Below, one piece after another: positions 42,032 to 50,650 of a DNA stretch of 58,443 bases. Source of the stretch: Geobacteraceae bacterium. Its GTDB lineage: Bacteria; Desulfobacterota; Desulfuromonadia; Geobacterales; DSM-12255. Below the pieces are notes generated by a model. It had not been told where the DNA came from. It worked only from the letters and a program-made list of their open reading frames with translations, and did no database searches. Within the stretch, counting starts at the first letter, position 1, and each line of letters begins with the position of its first letter. Location of the stretch: assembly GCA_013377075.1 (NCBI GenBank), contig JACABD010000005.1, positions 1 through 58,443 on the forward strand, read 5' to 3'. Made by a program: the position numbers and the translations under genes.

Positions 42032-43069
42032 TCACTGATACTGGATATAGATCGGCTTTGGATTGAGTTTGAGCAGATCCTGGGGAGTCATCATCGGATC
42101 CCCCTTCTTTGTATCATTATGATAAAAGAGTTTGAACCCTGTGTACTGTACCGGCTCTTTTACTATGTACGCCTTGTATGAATCCCGCTTCAACCAGGGA
42201 GCCCCCCAGCCATCCATATGCATGACGATCTGCACCTCTGGCCGCAGGGCAATTTTCTGATAATTTGTTACCCCGTTCTGTGTGAACCTGTGAACAGTAA
42301 AGACCTTTGGCGGCAGATTGTATTTTTTTACCAGCCCTTGCAGATAGTCGGCAGCAAAATTGATATCTGCCGCATCATAAGTCCCTATCTTTGTCCCCGG
42401 TTTCTTGCCGCTGGCAATGAGGTTGAACTCCGGGTCAATGCCAAGATGGACATCCGGATTTTTCAGTATCCACTCGAATCTCGGCAGAAGCGTGCGGATA
42501 TCCTCATGGCCGGTCTGAATATCGATGAAGAGGATCGCATTGGCCTCTTTCGCCCAACCGTATACCTGGTTGATAGTCGCATCCGGCATTATCATCCTGT
42601 ATTTGCCCGCTTTGCCGGGAGCCCCCTGGGCAACGGCAGCTATGAGGTGCAGAGCAGGCTGCACCGGCAGAGCAGGATCAGCAGCCTTCCAGCGCTCAAC
42701 CTCGACCTTCAGGCGGCCAAGCATCTCGTCTTTTGGAAATTCGCCAAGTGCACCCATCTTTTTAGAGAGAGGATTGCCGTAATAGGCAACGATCCTTTTT
42801 GCAGGGAGAATCGATCCGGGCAGAACAGACGGCGTTTTTGGCGGCCAACCGCTTTTGCGGGCAAACTCAGGGTCCTCACCGGCATTGTACTTGATCCCCT
42901 TGGTTGATGCGGTTGTAACAGAGGCAAGCACCGCTGATGTGGGCTTCTTGAAGGTTGGCTGGCTGACAGCCTGCTGCTCAGGTTTGGCCGGAGCAGCTTT
43001 TTGACATCCGTTGACAGAAAATAGAAAAAGCCCTGAAAGGGCAATCAGACAAAATCCTCTAAATTGCAA
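42032..43069 (-). CDS. lipoprotein with TIM-barrel-like domain, unknown function
   Basis: A 345-residue protein with a lipoprotein signal (IALSGLFLFSVNGCQK, lipobox VNGC). After an alanine/proline-rich linker, residues about 90-340 contain alternating strands and helices: RIVAYYGNPLSKKMGALG, PALHLIAAVAQGAPGK, NAILFIDIQTGHEDIRTLLP, DVHLGIDPEFNL, VQIVMHMDGWGAPW. This suggests a TIM barrel with acidic residues at strand ends, as in glycoside hydrolases. I do not recognise a named family and no activity is claimed. The start is TTG with GAGGTG upstream. It pairs with the secreted propeller-like gene downstream. Confidence 0.6.
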   Translation of the reverse strand: MQFRGFCLIALSGLFLFSVNGCQKAAPAKPEQQAVSQPTFKKPTSAVLASVTTASTKGIKYNAGEDPEFARKSGWPPKTPSVLPGSILPAKRIVAYYGNPLSKKMGALGEFPKDEMLGRLKVEVERWKAADPALPVQPALHLIAAVAQGAPGKAGKYRMIMPDATINQVYGWAKEANAILFIDIQTGHEDIRTLLPRFEWILKNPDVHLGIDPEFNLIASGKKPGTKIGTYDAADINFAADYLQGLVKKYNLPPKVFTVHRFTQNGVTNYQKIALRPEVQIVMHMDGWGAPWLKRDSYKAYIVKEPVQYTGFKLFYHNDTKKGDPMMTPQDLLKLNPKPIYIQYQ

Positions 43070-43108
43070 AACAACACCTCTACTTTATTAAATTCCCTTT
43101 TTACAGGG

Positions 43109-43693
43109 TCATGCTTTAAATTTGCTCTCAGTCCCTTCCCGCAGGCGATTGATATTTTCCCGATGCTTCCAGACAACCAGGAGTGCGATGACTATTGTCA
43201 TCAGCAAAATCGGCGGACGGGGGTCAAAAACTGCCACAAATCCCGGGATCGACAGTGCCGCCAGGATCGAGCCGAGGGAGATATAGCGCCATTTCCAGAC
43301 GATGAGGGCAAACAAAAGAGCTGCCAATCCTACTGCAGCAGGCGAGACTGCGAGGAAGACCCCAAGGGCTGTCGCCACCCCCTTCCCCCCCTTGAAGCCA
43401 AGAAAAACCGTATAGACATGGCCGAGAAAAGCGGCAAGCCCCACAGCCGCGATCATGGCATCCCCCATGCCGAGATATCTGGCAGCAAGAACCGGGATGA
43501 CCCCTTTGAGGCAGTCACCGACAAGGGTAAGGATGCCGATTGTCCGGCCAAGAGTGCGATAGGCATTGGTTGCGCCGATGTTACCGCTGCCGCTTTTTCT
43601 GATATCGACTCCGGCACTCTTTGCCAGAAGGAGCCCGGTGGGGATGGAGCCAAGCAGGTATGCTGCGATCAGGGTGATTATTTCGATCTTCAT
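43109..43693 (-). CDS. plsY: acyl-phosphate:glycerol-3-phosphate acyltransferase
   Basis: A 194-residue integral membrane enzyme of phospholipid synthesis that transfers an acyl group from acyl-phosphate to glycerol-3-phosphate. Five hydrophobic segments and the three PlsY motifs are visible: LLGSIPTGLLLAK, SGNIGATNAYRTLG and GHVYTVFLGFKGGKGVATALG. Length is typical. The N-terminal GSIPTG and the C-terminal HRENINRL agree with the family. It begins 8 nt after the copper ATPase stop and is likely on the same transcript. The pairing with copA is probably positional rather than functional. Confidence 0.96.
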   Translation of the reverse strand: MKIEIITLIAAYLLGSIPTGLLLAKSAGVDIRKSGSGNIGATNAYRTLGRTIGILTLVGDCLKGVIPVLAARYLGMGDAMIAAVGLAAFLGHVYTVFLGFKGGKGVATALGVFLAVSPAAVGLAALLFALIVWKWRYISLGSILAALSIPGFVAVFDPRPPILLMTIVIALLVVWKHRENINRLREGTESKFKA

Positions 43694-43701
43694 CGTGATT
43701 A

Positions 43702-45864
43702 TCAGAGCCTCTCTCTTTTCAAAAGAAGTGAATTTGTTACTACTGATACTGACGAAAGTGCCATGGCAAGCCCAGCGTATTCCGGATTCAAGGTGATGGC
43801 AAAAGCCGGATAGAGGGCTCCTGCAGCCACCGGAATACCGATGCAGTTATAAAAAAGTGCCCAGAAAAGGTTCTGTTTCACTTTTGACAGGGTCTTTCTG
43901 CCAAGCTTTATTGCTCTGGCAACATCCATCAGCGAGCTGCGCACAAGGACTATGTCGCCGGTCTCTTTCGCCACATCGGTGCCGCTGCCGATGGCAATAC
44001 CCACATCTGCCGCTGCCAGCGAAGGGGCGTCGTTGATGCCATCGCCGACCATTGCCACCCGGAACCCTTCCGCCTGCTTCCCTTTTACCGCTTCCAGCTT
44101 CTGCTCCGGGAGCAGTTCGGCCATATAGCCGTCAAGTGCCACCTCTTTTGCAACGGCTGCCGCAACTCTGTTGTTGTCGCCGGTGAGCATTATGCAGGTT
44201 ATTCCATATTGACGCAAGACCCTGATAGCCTCTTTGGCATCGTTTTTTACCTGATCGCTAAAGGCGGCAACCCCAGCAAGCGCTCCGTCAGAGGCGAGCC
44301 AGACCGTCGAAGCCCCTCTGTCAGCAAATTTTTCAGCAGCCTGCTGCGAGGGTAATGTATCAATCCCCCGCTCCTCAAGGAGACGACGGTTCCCCATGAT
44401 AAGCTGAGATGTGCCGTAGCGGCACGAGACCCCGCGCCCCTTGAACTCTTCGTAGTCGCTCACCGCGCCAACCGTAATCCCCCTGTCAGCCGCCGCTGCA
44501 CAGGCTGCCACAGAGAGCGGGTGAAGCGAATGTGCCGAGGCGGCCGCAAGTTCTTCGAGAAACCGGTTACCATCCATTGCCGAAATCGGCTCGAAATCTG
44601 TCAGCAGTGGTTTGCCAACGGTTATGGTACCGGTTTTGTCGAGCATCACCAGGTTTACTCTGGAGATATGCTCCAGCACCGAACCGCGCCGCACAAGGAT
44701 ACCGTTTGCCAGACCGACACCGCTACCTGCCATGATGGCAGTCGGTGTGGCCAAGCCCATGGCGCAGGGACAGGCAATGACCATAACGGCAACAGCCAGC
44801 TTGAACGCGAAGAGTGCTCCATTGGATGAGAGCAGATACCAGCCGAAGAAGGTAGAAACGGAGATCAGCACCACCAGCGGCACAAAACGGGCAGAGACCA
44901 TGTCGGCAAAGCGCTGGATCGGTGCCTTGTCGCTCTGTGCCTCCTGCACCATGCGCACAATCCTGGCAAGTGCCGTCTCTTCTCCTACGGCAGTCGCCCT
45001 TATCTGCAGAAGTCCGCTCAGATTGACCGCACCGCCGGTGACCCTGTCGCCGCATTTTTTAAGCACAGGCATCGACTCGCCGGTGATAATCGATTCGTCC
45101 AGATCGCTTGTGCCTTCGATGATTGCACCGTCAACCGGAAAGCTCTCCCCGGGCCTTACCAGAAGCAGATCCCCTGACTTGATCAGATTGGCCGGGATCT
45201 CCTCCTCCCCCTTATCTGTAAGCAGCCGTCCGAAAGGGGGTTGCAGGTCAAGCAGCTCCCGCAGCGCTCTGCTGGCCCTGCCACGGGCCCCACCTTCAAG
45301 ATATTTGCCGAGACGGATAAAGGCGATGAGCATTGACGATGTTTCAAAGAATACACCGCCATGCCAGCCGGCAAAAAATGCTGCCAGAGAGTAGAAGTAG
45401 GCAGCTGAAGTGCCGAGGGCCACCAGAACATCCATGTTGGCGCTGCCGCTTTTCAGGGAGTACCAGGAGCCACGGTAAAAGGTCAGGCCGGCACTGAACT
45501 GGATCAGCGTAGCCAGTATCAGGTTCAGCCAGCCGACAGCCCGGTTGTCATGGATCAACATGGTCGACATGATAATGGCGGCGATAGCCAGGGAGAATAT
45601 CAGCCAGCTCCGCTCCCGGCGAAGTTCTTCAGCCTCCTTGTTACTACTGCCGCTGCCGCTCTGCACGCCGTATCCGAGGGTTTTCACCCCCTCTTCAATA
45701 TCAGCTGCGGTAAGGACCTTCTCGTCATACTCCACCAGAAGGCTACTGATAGCGAAGTTGACTGTGGCAGAAGTTACGCCCCCCTTTTCCCGCAGCCCCT
45801 TTTCAATCCTGGCTGCGCAGTTGACACAGGACATACCGCTTATCTTGAAGTTCTCTCTTTTCAC
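43702..45864 (-). CDS. copA: copper-type P1B ATPase
   Basis: A 720-residue heavy-metal P-type ATPase with one N-terminal HMA domain (GMSCVNC, C13/C16) and eight predicted TM segments. The metal-binding CPC sits in VIACPCAMGLATPTA (about residue 363). The phosphorylation motif DKTGT, the HP nucleotide motif (HSLHPLSVAA) and GDGINDAPSL are all present. The CPC motif and a single CxxC HMA domain fit Cu(I) or Ag(I) export, with copper most likely. The start codon is GTG with AAAGGGG upstream. No CueR-like regulator or copper chaperone gene is adjacent. Confidence 0.94.
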   Translation of the reverse strand: MKRENFKISGMSCVNCAARIEKGLREKGGVTSATVNFAISSLLVEYDEKVLTAADIEEGVKTLGYGVQSGSGSSNKEAEELRRERSWLIFSLAIAAIIMSTMLIHDNRAVGWLNLILATLIQFSAGLTFYRGSWYSLKSGSANMDVLVALGTSAAYFYSLAAFFAGWHGGVFFETSSMLIAFIRLGKYLEGGARGRASRALRELLDLQPPFGRLLTDKGEEEIPANLIKSGDLLLVRPGESFPVDGAIIEGTSDLDESIITGESMPVLKKCGDRVTGGAVNLSGLLQIRATAVGEETALARIVRMVQEAQSDKAPIQRFADMVSARFVPLVVLISVSTFFGWYLLSSNGALFAFKLAVAVMVIACPCAMGLATPTAIMAGSGVGLANGILVRRGSVLEHISRVNLVMLDKTGTITVGKPLLTDFEPISAMDGNRFLEELAAASAHSLHPLSVAACAAAADRGITVGAVSDYEEFKGRGVSCRYGTSQLIMGNRRLLEERGIDTLPSQQAAEKFADRGASTVWLASDGALAGVAAFSDQVKNDAKEAIRVLRQYGITCIMLTGDNNRVAAAVAKEVALDGYMAELLPEQKLEAVKGKQAEGFRVAMVGDGINDAPSLAAADVGIAIGSGTDVAKETGDIVLVRSSLMDVARAIKLGRKTLSKVKQNLFWALFYNCIGIPVAAGALYPAFAITLNPEYAGLAMALSSVSVVTNSLLLKRERL

Positions 45865-45873
45865 GAAACCCCT

Positions 45874-46932
45874 TTAGTTACTCTCGCCCACCTTTATACC
45901 GAGCAGATGCCTCATCTCCTGGGTGCATATCTTGAAAACCGCAGCTGACGGGATCGCGAGGACCACCCCCCAGAAGCCGAGCAGCTCACCCATTGACATG
46001 ACCACAAAGATGACCGCCAGCGGATTAAGGCGGAGTGTATGACGCATCACCAGCGGCTTGATCAGGTTCCCTTCAATAATAACATTAATCACAAAATAGG
46101 CTGCACAGACTTTCGGGATGATCCAGATGTCACCACTGTTGAGATAACCGATAAGGGCAGGTGGAATCACGGCAACTATGGCCCCCAGAAATGGGATAAT
46201 AGTTGCAAACCCTGCAAAGAAGCCGTTCAGCAGGGGGAACTCAACTCCGAGAAGAGCAAGGGCAATCGAGGTAAGGATGGCAACAAACAGGCAGTCGAAG
46301 AACATGCCAACAAGAAATCTCTCAAGGCTCCGGTTCAGCTCCCTGCCGAGCTCAATAAGATGCTGACGGTCGCTGTGATGAAACATCCTCCTGACAAAAT
46401 CCTTGGCATGCTGCTTATAAAGAAGCATGAAAAAGACAAGTATGGGCGAAAGGATCAGATTGAATCCGGCAAAAAAGAGGTTTTTAAGGTGATACAAGCC
46501 GAAGCTGGAGAGGTATGAGGTCAGCTCTTCGACGGCCCTGGTTATCTGGCCGAGAACCCATGCGCCTTCATCGCCGCCGTAGTAGCCCGACATCTTTGAC
46601 TGCCACTTGTCCAGTGCGAACTGAAGATTCCTGATGTAGAGCGGCAGGGCCTTTACCAGGGCATCGACCTGATGCCCAAGATAGGGGATGAGTATGAAGG
46701 AGGCCAGAAAAGCAACAAAGCTGACCACTCCATAGAGAAGTAAAAGTGCCGTCAGGCGGTTAAAGCCCTTTTTTTCAATATATTTGAGCTGGGGATTTAA
46801 CAGGTAGGCAATTACCAGAGATGTCAATACAGCGGAAAAGGTATGGCCGACAAAATAGGCCGCAGCAATAATGGCGGCAAAGCAGAAGAGTATTGCGAAA
46901 AATATTCTGTTTCTCTCTCTTTCGCCTGACAA
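45874..46932 (-). CDS. AI-2E family (PerM-like) permease
   Basis: A 352-residue inner-membrane protein of the AI-2E/PerM transporter family with about eight TM helices. Characteristic segments include LVIAYLLNPQLKYIEKKG, NLILSPILVFFMLLYKQHA, GFFAGFATIIPFLGAIVAVIPP and GNLIKPLVMRHTLRLNPLAVI. Family members export diverse small molecules; autoinducer-2 export was proposed for one, and transport of other solutes for others, so the substrate is unassigned. The start codon is TTG with GGAG upstream. It is adjacent and similar to the next gene, so this is a tandem duplication. The spacing is 2 nt. Confidence 0.88.
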   Translation of the reverse strand: MSGERERNRIFFAILFCFAAIIAAAYFVGHTFSAVLTSLVIAYLLNPQLKYIEKKGFNRLTALLLLYGVVSFVAFLASFILIPYLGHQVDALVKALPLYIRNLQFALDKWQSKMSGYYGGDEGAWVLGQITRAVEELTSYLSSFGLYHLKNLFFAGFNLILSPILVFFMLLYKQHAKDFVRRMFHHSDRQHLIELGRELNRSLERFLVGMFFDCLFVAILTSIALALLGVEFPLLNGFFAGFATIIPFLGAIVAVIPPALIGYLNSGDIWIIPKVCAAYFVINVIIEGNLIKPLVMRHTLRLNPLAVIFVVMSMGELLGFWGVVLAIPSAAVFKICTQEMRHLLGIKVGESN

Positions 46933-46934
46933 AG

Positions 46935-47984
46935 TTACTCCTTGACCGAAAAGTCACCACGACGCCAGTGTATGGACATAATTTTAAGCGCCGCTGCAAT
47001 CGGGATTGCCAGCAGTATCCCCCAAAAACCCATCATCTCGCCAAACGCCATAACAACTATCACGGTCATCAAAGGATTGAGGTTCATGGACTCCTTGAAG
47101 ACCAGCGGCTTTACCAGATACCCTTCCAGAAAGTAGATGGCTGCAAATGAGCCGATAACCTTGAGAATTATTGTCCCGTTCTGAAATTTGATATATGCAA
47201 AAAAGAGCGGCGGCACTGTCGCCAGGAAAACACCTATGAACGGGAGCACAGAGGCAGCACCGGCAAAAAGACCGTTCAAAAGCGCATAATCAACATCGAG
47301 AATAAACAGTGCAATGGTTGAAAATACGGCAACAATCGCCGAGACTATCAGCTGTCCGCGCAGATAGCCGCCGATACTGTCGTTGATCTCGACACCGATT
47401 TTAAGGATATGATCCTTGTGGCGAAGAGGAAGCCAGACCTTAAGTCCGTCAAGAATCTGTGGTTTGTAGTGGAGCATGAAAAAGACAAGTATGGGAGCAA
47501 GAATCAGGTTAAACAGGTTGAAAGCAAGGCTTGACGCGGCCGAGTAGACACCTGAGCCAAGCTTTCCGGCTACGGCATCAAGCTTCGTAGAGGCTGAATC
47601 GAGCAGCCACTCCCACTCACTAAAGGCTGGTGAATTGATGAGCTCAGCCTTTTGAACCTCCATAAGCCCTTTCATCTTCTGGACATATGATGGCAGAGTC
47701 TGAAGCAGAGAAATCCAGCGATCTGCCACAAGCGGTACTATGAAGAGCATGGCAAAAAGAGAGAGCACCCCCAAAAGGGCATAGAGGACAACTATCCCAT
47801 AGCCTCTTTTGATGCGGCACTTCTCCATGTAGACCATGAGAGGATCGAGAAGGTAGGCAATGACAAAAGAGAGCAGAAAGCAGGATACAGTATGCCGTAT
47901 GGCATAACCACCAGCTGCAACCGCTCCAATCACCAGTACAACAGAAATCGTCCTGAAAACCGTACTGTCATTAGTGTGTGCCAT
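46935..47984 (-). CDS. AI-2E family (PerM-like) permease, paralogue
   Basis: A 349-residue permease with the same architecture as its neighbour. It has SFVIAYLLDPLMVYMEKC, NLILAPILVFFMLHYKPQI, GLFAGAASVLPFIGVFLATVPP and GYLVKPLVFKESMNLNPLM, in the same order. The two proteins are clearly related but far from identical, indicating an old tandem duplication. ATG start with AAAGGG upstream. A UPF0158 gene lies 8 nt upstream, so the order is UPF0158, permease, permease, copA, plsY. No substrate can be assigned. Confidence 0.88.
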   Translation of the reverse strand: MAHTNDSTVFRTISVVLVIGAVAAGGYAIRHTVSCFLLSFVIAYLLDPLMVYMEKCRIKRGYGIVVLYALLGVLSLFAMLFIVPLVADRWISLLQTLPSYVQKMKGLMEVQKAELINSPAFSEWEWLLDSASTKLDAVAGKLGSGVYSAASSLAFNLFNLILAPILVFFMLHYKPQILDGLKVWLPLRHKDHILKIGVEINDSIGGYLRGQLIVSAIVAVFSTIALFILDVDYALLNGLFAGAASVLPFIGVFLATVPPLFFAYIKFQNGTIILKVIGSFAAIYFLEGYLVKPLVFKESMNLNPLMTVIVVMAFGEMMGFWGILLAIPIAAALKIMSIHWRRGDFSVKE

Positions 47985-47992
47985 ATGACCCT

Positions 47993-48430
47993 TTAGAACA
48001 GCGACGCCGGAGAGTAGATGTCATGCTCTTCAAGCCATGATCTGATCTTGGTGTTGAGCATTTCGTCTTTGAACGCATAGTAGGTTTCAAGTTCGTCAGG
48101 ATAGAAAGAAAGGATCTCCTCGACCTTGCCGAAAGAGTTTTTCCCGGCAAAAGTTTTTCCCAGAAGAGACTTCAACGTAATGTCAGAAAGACCTTTTATG
48201 AACTCGTGCAAAAACACCCGTTCCTCTTCATAGTTAAACCCCGGTATCTGCAAAAACTGGTCGGCATTGGCATTTATCTGTTGCCAGAATGCCTCGTCTT
48301 CATAATCATCCGGGACAAAGAAGACCTCTCCTGTTGCCCTGTCCAGAAAGTATATTATTTGGACATCCTCGTTGAGGAAAGCATCAATCAGCTCATCCCA
48401 GACGACTTCTACTTCTCGTGCCGTACCCAT
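47993..48430 (-). CDS. UPF0158 family protein
   Basis: A 145-residue acidic soluble protein. It contains VVWDELIDAFLNEDVQIIYFLDRATGEVFF, an ERVFLHEFIKGLSD segment and a C-terminal WLEEHDIY. These match the UPF0158 family of uncharacterised proteins, whose opening strand-turn-strand includes a D..TGEV motif. The ATG at 48430 has GAGG 5 nt upstream. An in-frame ATG at 48463 lacks such a site. It is transcribed divergently from the lpxH-like gene, with about 45-55 nt between starts, and leads the permease run. Confidence 0.8.
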   Translation of the reverse strand: MGTAREVEVVWDELIDAFLNEDVQIIYFLDRATGEVFFVPDDYEDEAFWQQINANADQFLQIPGFNYEEERVFLHEFIKGLSDITLKSLLGKTFAGKNSFGKVEEILSFYPDELETYYAFKDEMLNTKIRSWLEEHDIYSPASLF

Positions 48431-48471
48431 CAAAACCTCACAACCTGCTAGACCTTGCCGCATTTATAAAC

Positions 48472-48477
48472 TATATT
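48472..48477 (+). promoter_or_regulatory. -10-like box of the lpxH-like gene
   Basis: TATATT ends 7 nt before the ATG at 48485 and no Shine-Dalgarno sequence is present. A matching -35 hexamer is not evident. Confidence 0.35.
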
Positions 48478-48484
48478 GAAATCC

Positions 48485-49216
48485 ATGCACGCATTTTTTT
48501 TAGCTGACGCACACCTTAGAAATCCGGATGATCACAACTATCTTCTTATGCTGAGCTTTCTTGAAGGGCTCCCGGCAAGCGTTGATATGCTTGTGATCGT
48601 GGGTGATTTCTTCGAGTTCTGGATTGGCGACTCCGCCGAAGCCTTCCCCCATTACAGACCCGTCCTTGATGCAGTCGAGAGGTTAACACAAAAAGGGGTG
48701 AAACTCCTTTTTTTTGAAGGAAACCACGATTTTCACCTGGGACGTTACTTCAAAAAAACCTTTAACGCAGATGTGTACCCGGACAAAGCCGACATAACCC
48801 TTGACGGCAAGCGCCTCTTCATCTGCCATGGCGACATAATAAACCGGGCAGACTACGGCTACAGGGCTCTAAGACTGGCTTTTCGCAACCCGTTTACCAG
48901 GCTTCTTGCAAAAATACTCCCACCGTCAGTACCGGCTTTTGTTGCAGACAGGCTTGGCAGACGTTCAAAAGGGAATCACAAGGCAGCTGAAGCGAAATGG
49001 GATTACAGGCGTCTGGTCAAGGATTTCGCTATCGCCAGATTTGAAGAGGGTTTCGATGTTGTTGTTACCGCCCACTATCACCGTCCCATGCTTGAGAACA
49101 TTCACGGCAAAAGCATCCTGGCTCTTGGAGACTGGATCACCCAGTTCTCCTATAGTGAATGGATTGATGGCAAACTTGAACAGAAAAGTTATCAGCAAGA
49201 GCAGGCTGAAGTCTGA
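48485..49216 (+). CDS. lpxH: UDP-2,3-diacylglucosamine diphosphatase-like (LpxH type)
   Basis: A 243-residue calcineurin-like metallophosphoesterase. All metal motifs are present: DAH (ADAHLR), GDFFEFW, GNHDFHLG, CHGD and TAHYHRP. The FEFWIGD string and the HGD region match LpxH, which makes lipid X in lipid A synthesis at the inner membrane. The GNHD instead of GNRD is like the LpxH2 subgroup, so the specific reaction is probable but not certain. The start is set at the ATG at 48485. A TTG at 48476 is in frame. Neither has a Shine-Dalgarno sequence. Confidence 0.78.
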   Translation: MHAFFLADAHLRNPDDHNYLLMLSFLEGLPASVDMLVIVGDFFEFWIGDSAEAFPHYRPVLDAVERLTQKGVKLLFFEGNHDFHLGRYFKKTFNADVYPDKADITLDGKRLFICHGDIINRADYGYRALRLAFRNPFTRLLAKILPPSVPAFVADRLGRRSKGNHKAAEAKWDYRRLVKDFAIARFEEGFDVVVTAHYHRPMLENIHGKSILALGDWITQFSYSEWIDGKLEQKSYQQEQAEV

Positions 49217-49257
49217 AGGTAGATAGTAAAACAGCTTAAAGACTTTCCTTCAGCCTT

Positions 49258-50610
49258 TTACCTAAAAAACGCCTCCAAAGCCTTCTCTCCGACATTCGAC
49301 GCTTTCACATTCCATTTCCCCTGATTGACAACCAGTACCACAAGGGCTATCTGCGGGTCTTCCATAGGTGCATAGGCAGCAAACCAGCTGTACTGACCTT
49401 CCGGATCCTTGCCATCGATCGATCCTGTCTTGGCGGCAATATTGATCTTTGAAAGCAGAGCCCTGCCGCGACGGTCATGGAAAGCCCGTCTGGAAGTCCC
49501 CTTGTTTACTGTTGTTGAGAGCGTTCTGGCAAGCTTGACTGTTGACTCCTCCGAAAGGAATCTCCTTAGTTCAAGGGGTGCCGCAGAGAAGAGCAGCTCA
49601 CCTGTCCCGCTTGTCACCTTTTCCGCCAGAAGCGGAGTCATCATGACGCCGTGATTAGCAACTCCGGCCATGACCGCTGCAGCATGAATCGGCGAAATCT
49701 TCACCTCACGTCCAAGACCGGCACCCATTAGTTTCAGCTCGGCATCGTTCTGCGGTGGAACCGTGGTGCTTGGCAGAATTGAAGTGCCGGGGAAGAGCTG
49801 CCTGTTGAAGCCAAAGCGGTCAGCCTGAAGAAGAAGCTGCTCCTTGCCGACATATGAGCTGGCAATCCGCCCGAATATCGGATTCACAGATTTGCCCATG
49901 GCATCAGTCACGGTCATCTCCGGGCTTTTGCGCCCGTGAGGCTCCCAGCGGCGCGGATCTACAGAGGTAAGCTTCCCGTTGAAGGCAATTACCGTGTCCG
50001 GCGTAACCCTGTTCTGCTCAAAAGCCGCTGATGCAGTGATTATCTTGAAGAGAGATGCCATCGGATAGATCTGGTTGAAGGCCTTTTTATGCCAATCCTT
50101 GTCAACCGTTGAGTGGCTCACCATGCCAAGAACCCTGCCGCTTTTCGGCTCAAGTGCCACCATTACGGCATAGGGGACACGCCTTTCTGCCAGATACTGG
50201 GAAACTTTCCCCTGAAGGACCGGATCAATATTGTAGGAGATGACACCACCATCCGGCAGGGATGATTCGAGACGGCTGCCAACAACCCTTGCAGAGGGTA
50301 CGAGATCAGCTGCAACCTGCAAAGACTGGAATGTGTCAAGGGGAGCAAGCTTCTGCACCGGTTGGGCAGACGGTTTTGCATCAGCCTTTGGGACCGGGGA
50401 GATCTGCTTTGCAGATGGCGCTAAAAGGTTATAAATCGGCCACAGGCCTAATGCTACAGCTATTGCGGGTAGAATCAGGCGAAGGCGGAGCTTTTTGCGG
50501 GGAGGTTCGGCAAGACGCCTGCGCATATTGGCACTACTGGCCTCGCCACCTTTGAAAAGACGCTTTAGCAGACTTTTTTTCTGTTTTGTAATGTGTTTGA
50601 TATCCTGCAT
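49258..50610 (-). CDS. penicillin-binding transpeptidase, class B-like
   Basis: A 450-residue membrane-anchored penicillin-binding protein. An N-terminal basic cytoplasmic tail precedes one TM helix (about 42-60). The transpeptidase domain begins near residue 120 and contains the three active-site motifs: ASLFKI (SxxK, nucleophile Ser), SVN in GKSVNPIFG, and KTGS in AAKTGSIDG. It lacks a long PBP dimerisation/pedestal domain, so it is smaller than FtsI or MrdA; closest is a class B or FtsI-like small transpeptidase. It probably crosslinks peptidoglycan in the periplasm. A strong promoter (TTGACA/TATAGT) is just upstream. Confidence 0.85.
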   Translation of the reverse strand: MQDIKHITKQKKSLLKRLFKGGEASSANMRRRLAEPPRKKLRLRLILPAIAVALGLWPIYNLLAPSAKQISPVPKADAKPSAQPVQKLAPLDTFQSLQVAADLVPSARVVGSRLESSLPDGGVISYNIDPVLQGKVSQYLAERRVPYAVMVALEPKSGRVLGMVSHSTVDKDWHKKAFNQIYPMASLFKIITASAAFEQNRVTPDTVIAFNGKLTSVDPRRWEPHGRKSPEMTVTDAMGKSVNPIFGRIASSYVGKEQLLLQADRFGFNRQLFPGTSILPSTTVPPQNDAELKLMGAGLGREVKISPIHAAAVMAGVANHGVMMTPLLAEKVTSGTGELLFSAAPLELRRFLSEESTVKLARTLSTTVNKGTSRRAFHDRRGRALLSKINIAAKTGSIDGKDPEGQYSWFAAYAPMEDPQIALVVLVVNQGKWNVKASNVGEKALEAFFR

Positions 50611-50620
50611 AAGGGAGGCA

Positions 50621-50650
50621 ACTATATGTTAAAGGGGGGGCTCTTGTCAA
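50621..50650 (-). promoter_or_regulatory. promoter of the penicillin-binding gene
   Basis: On the minus strand a perfect TTGACA (50650-50645), an 18-nt spacer and TATAGT (50626-50621). The -10 ends 10 nt before the ATG at 50610; the intervening bases (TGCCTCCCTT) contain no Shine-Dalgarno sequence. It overlaps the end of the upstream brkB-like gene. Confidence 0.6.

Noticed and set aside
49217-49257. AT-rich near-hairpin (GGTAAAAGGCT with AGCTGTTTTAC) between lpxH-like and PBP genes
   Set aside because: Several mismatches and no run of T; could be a weak convergent terminator but cannot be supported.
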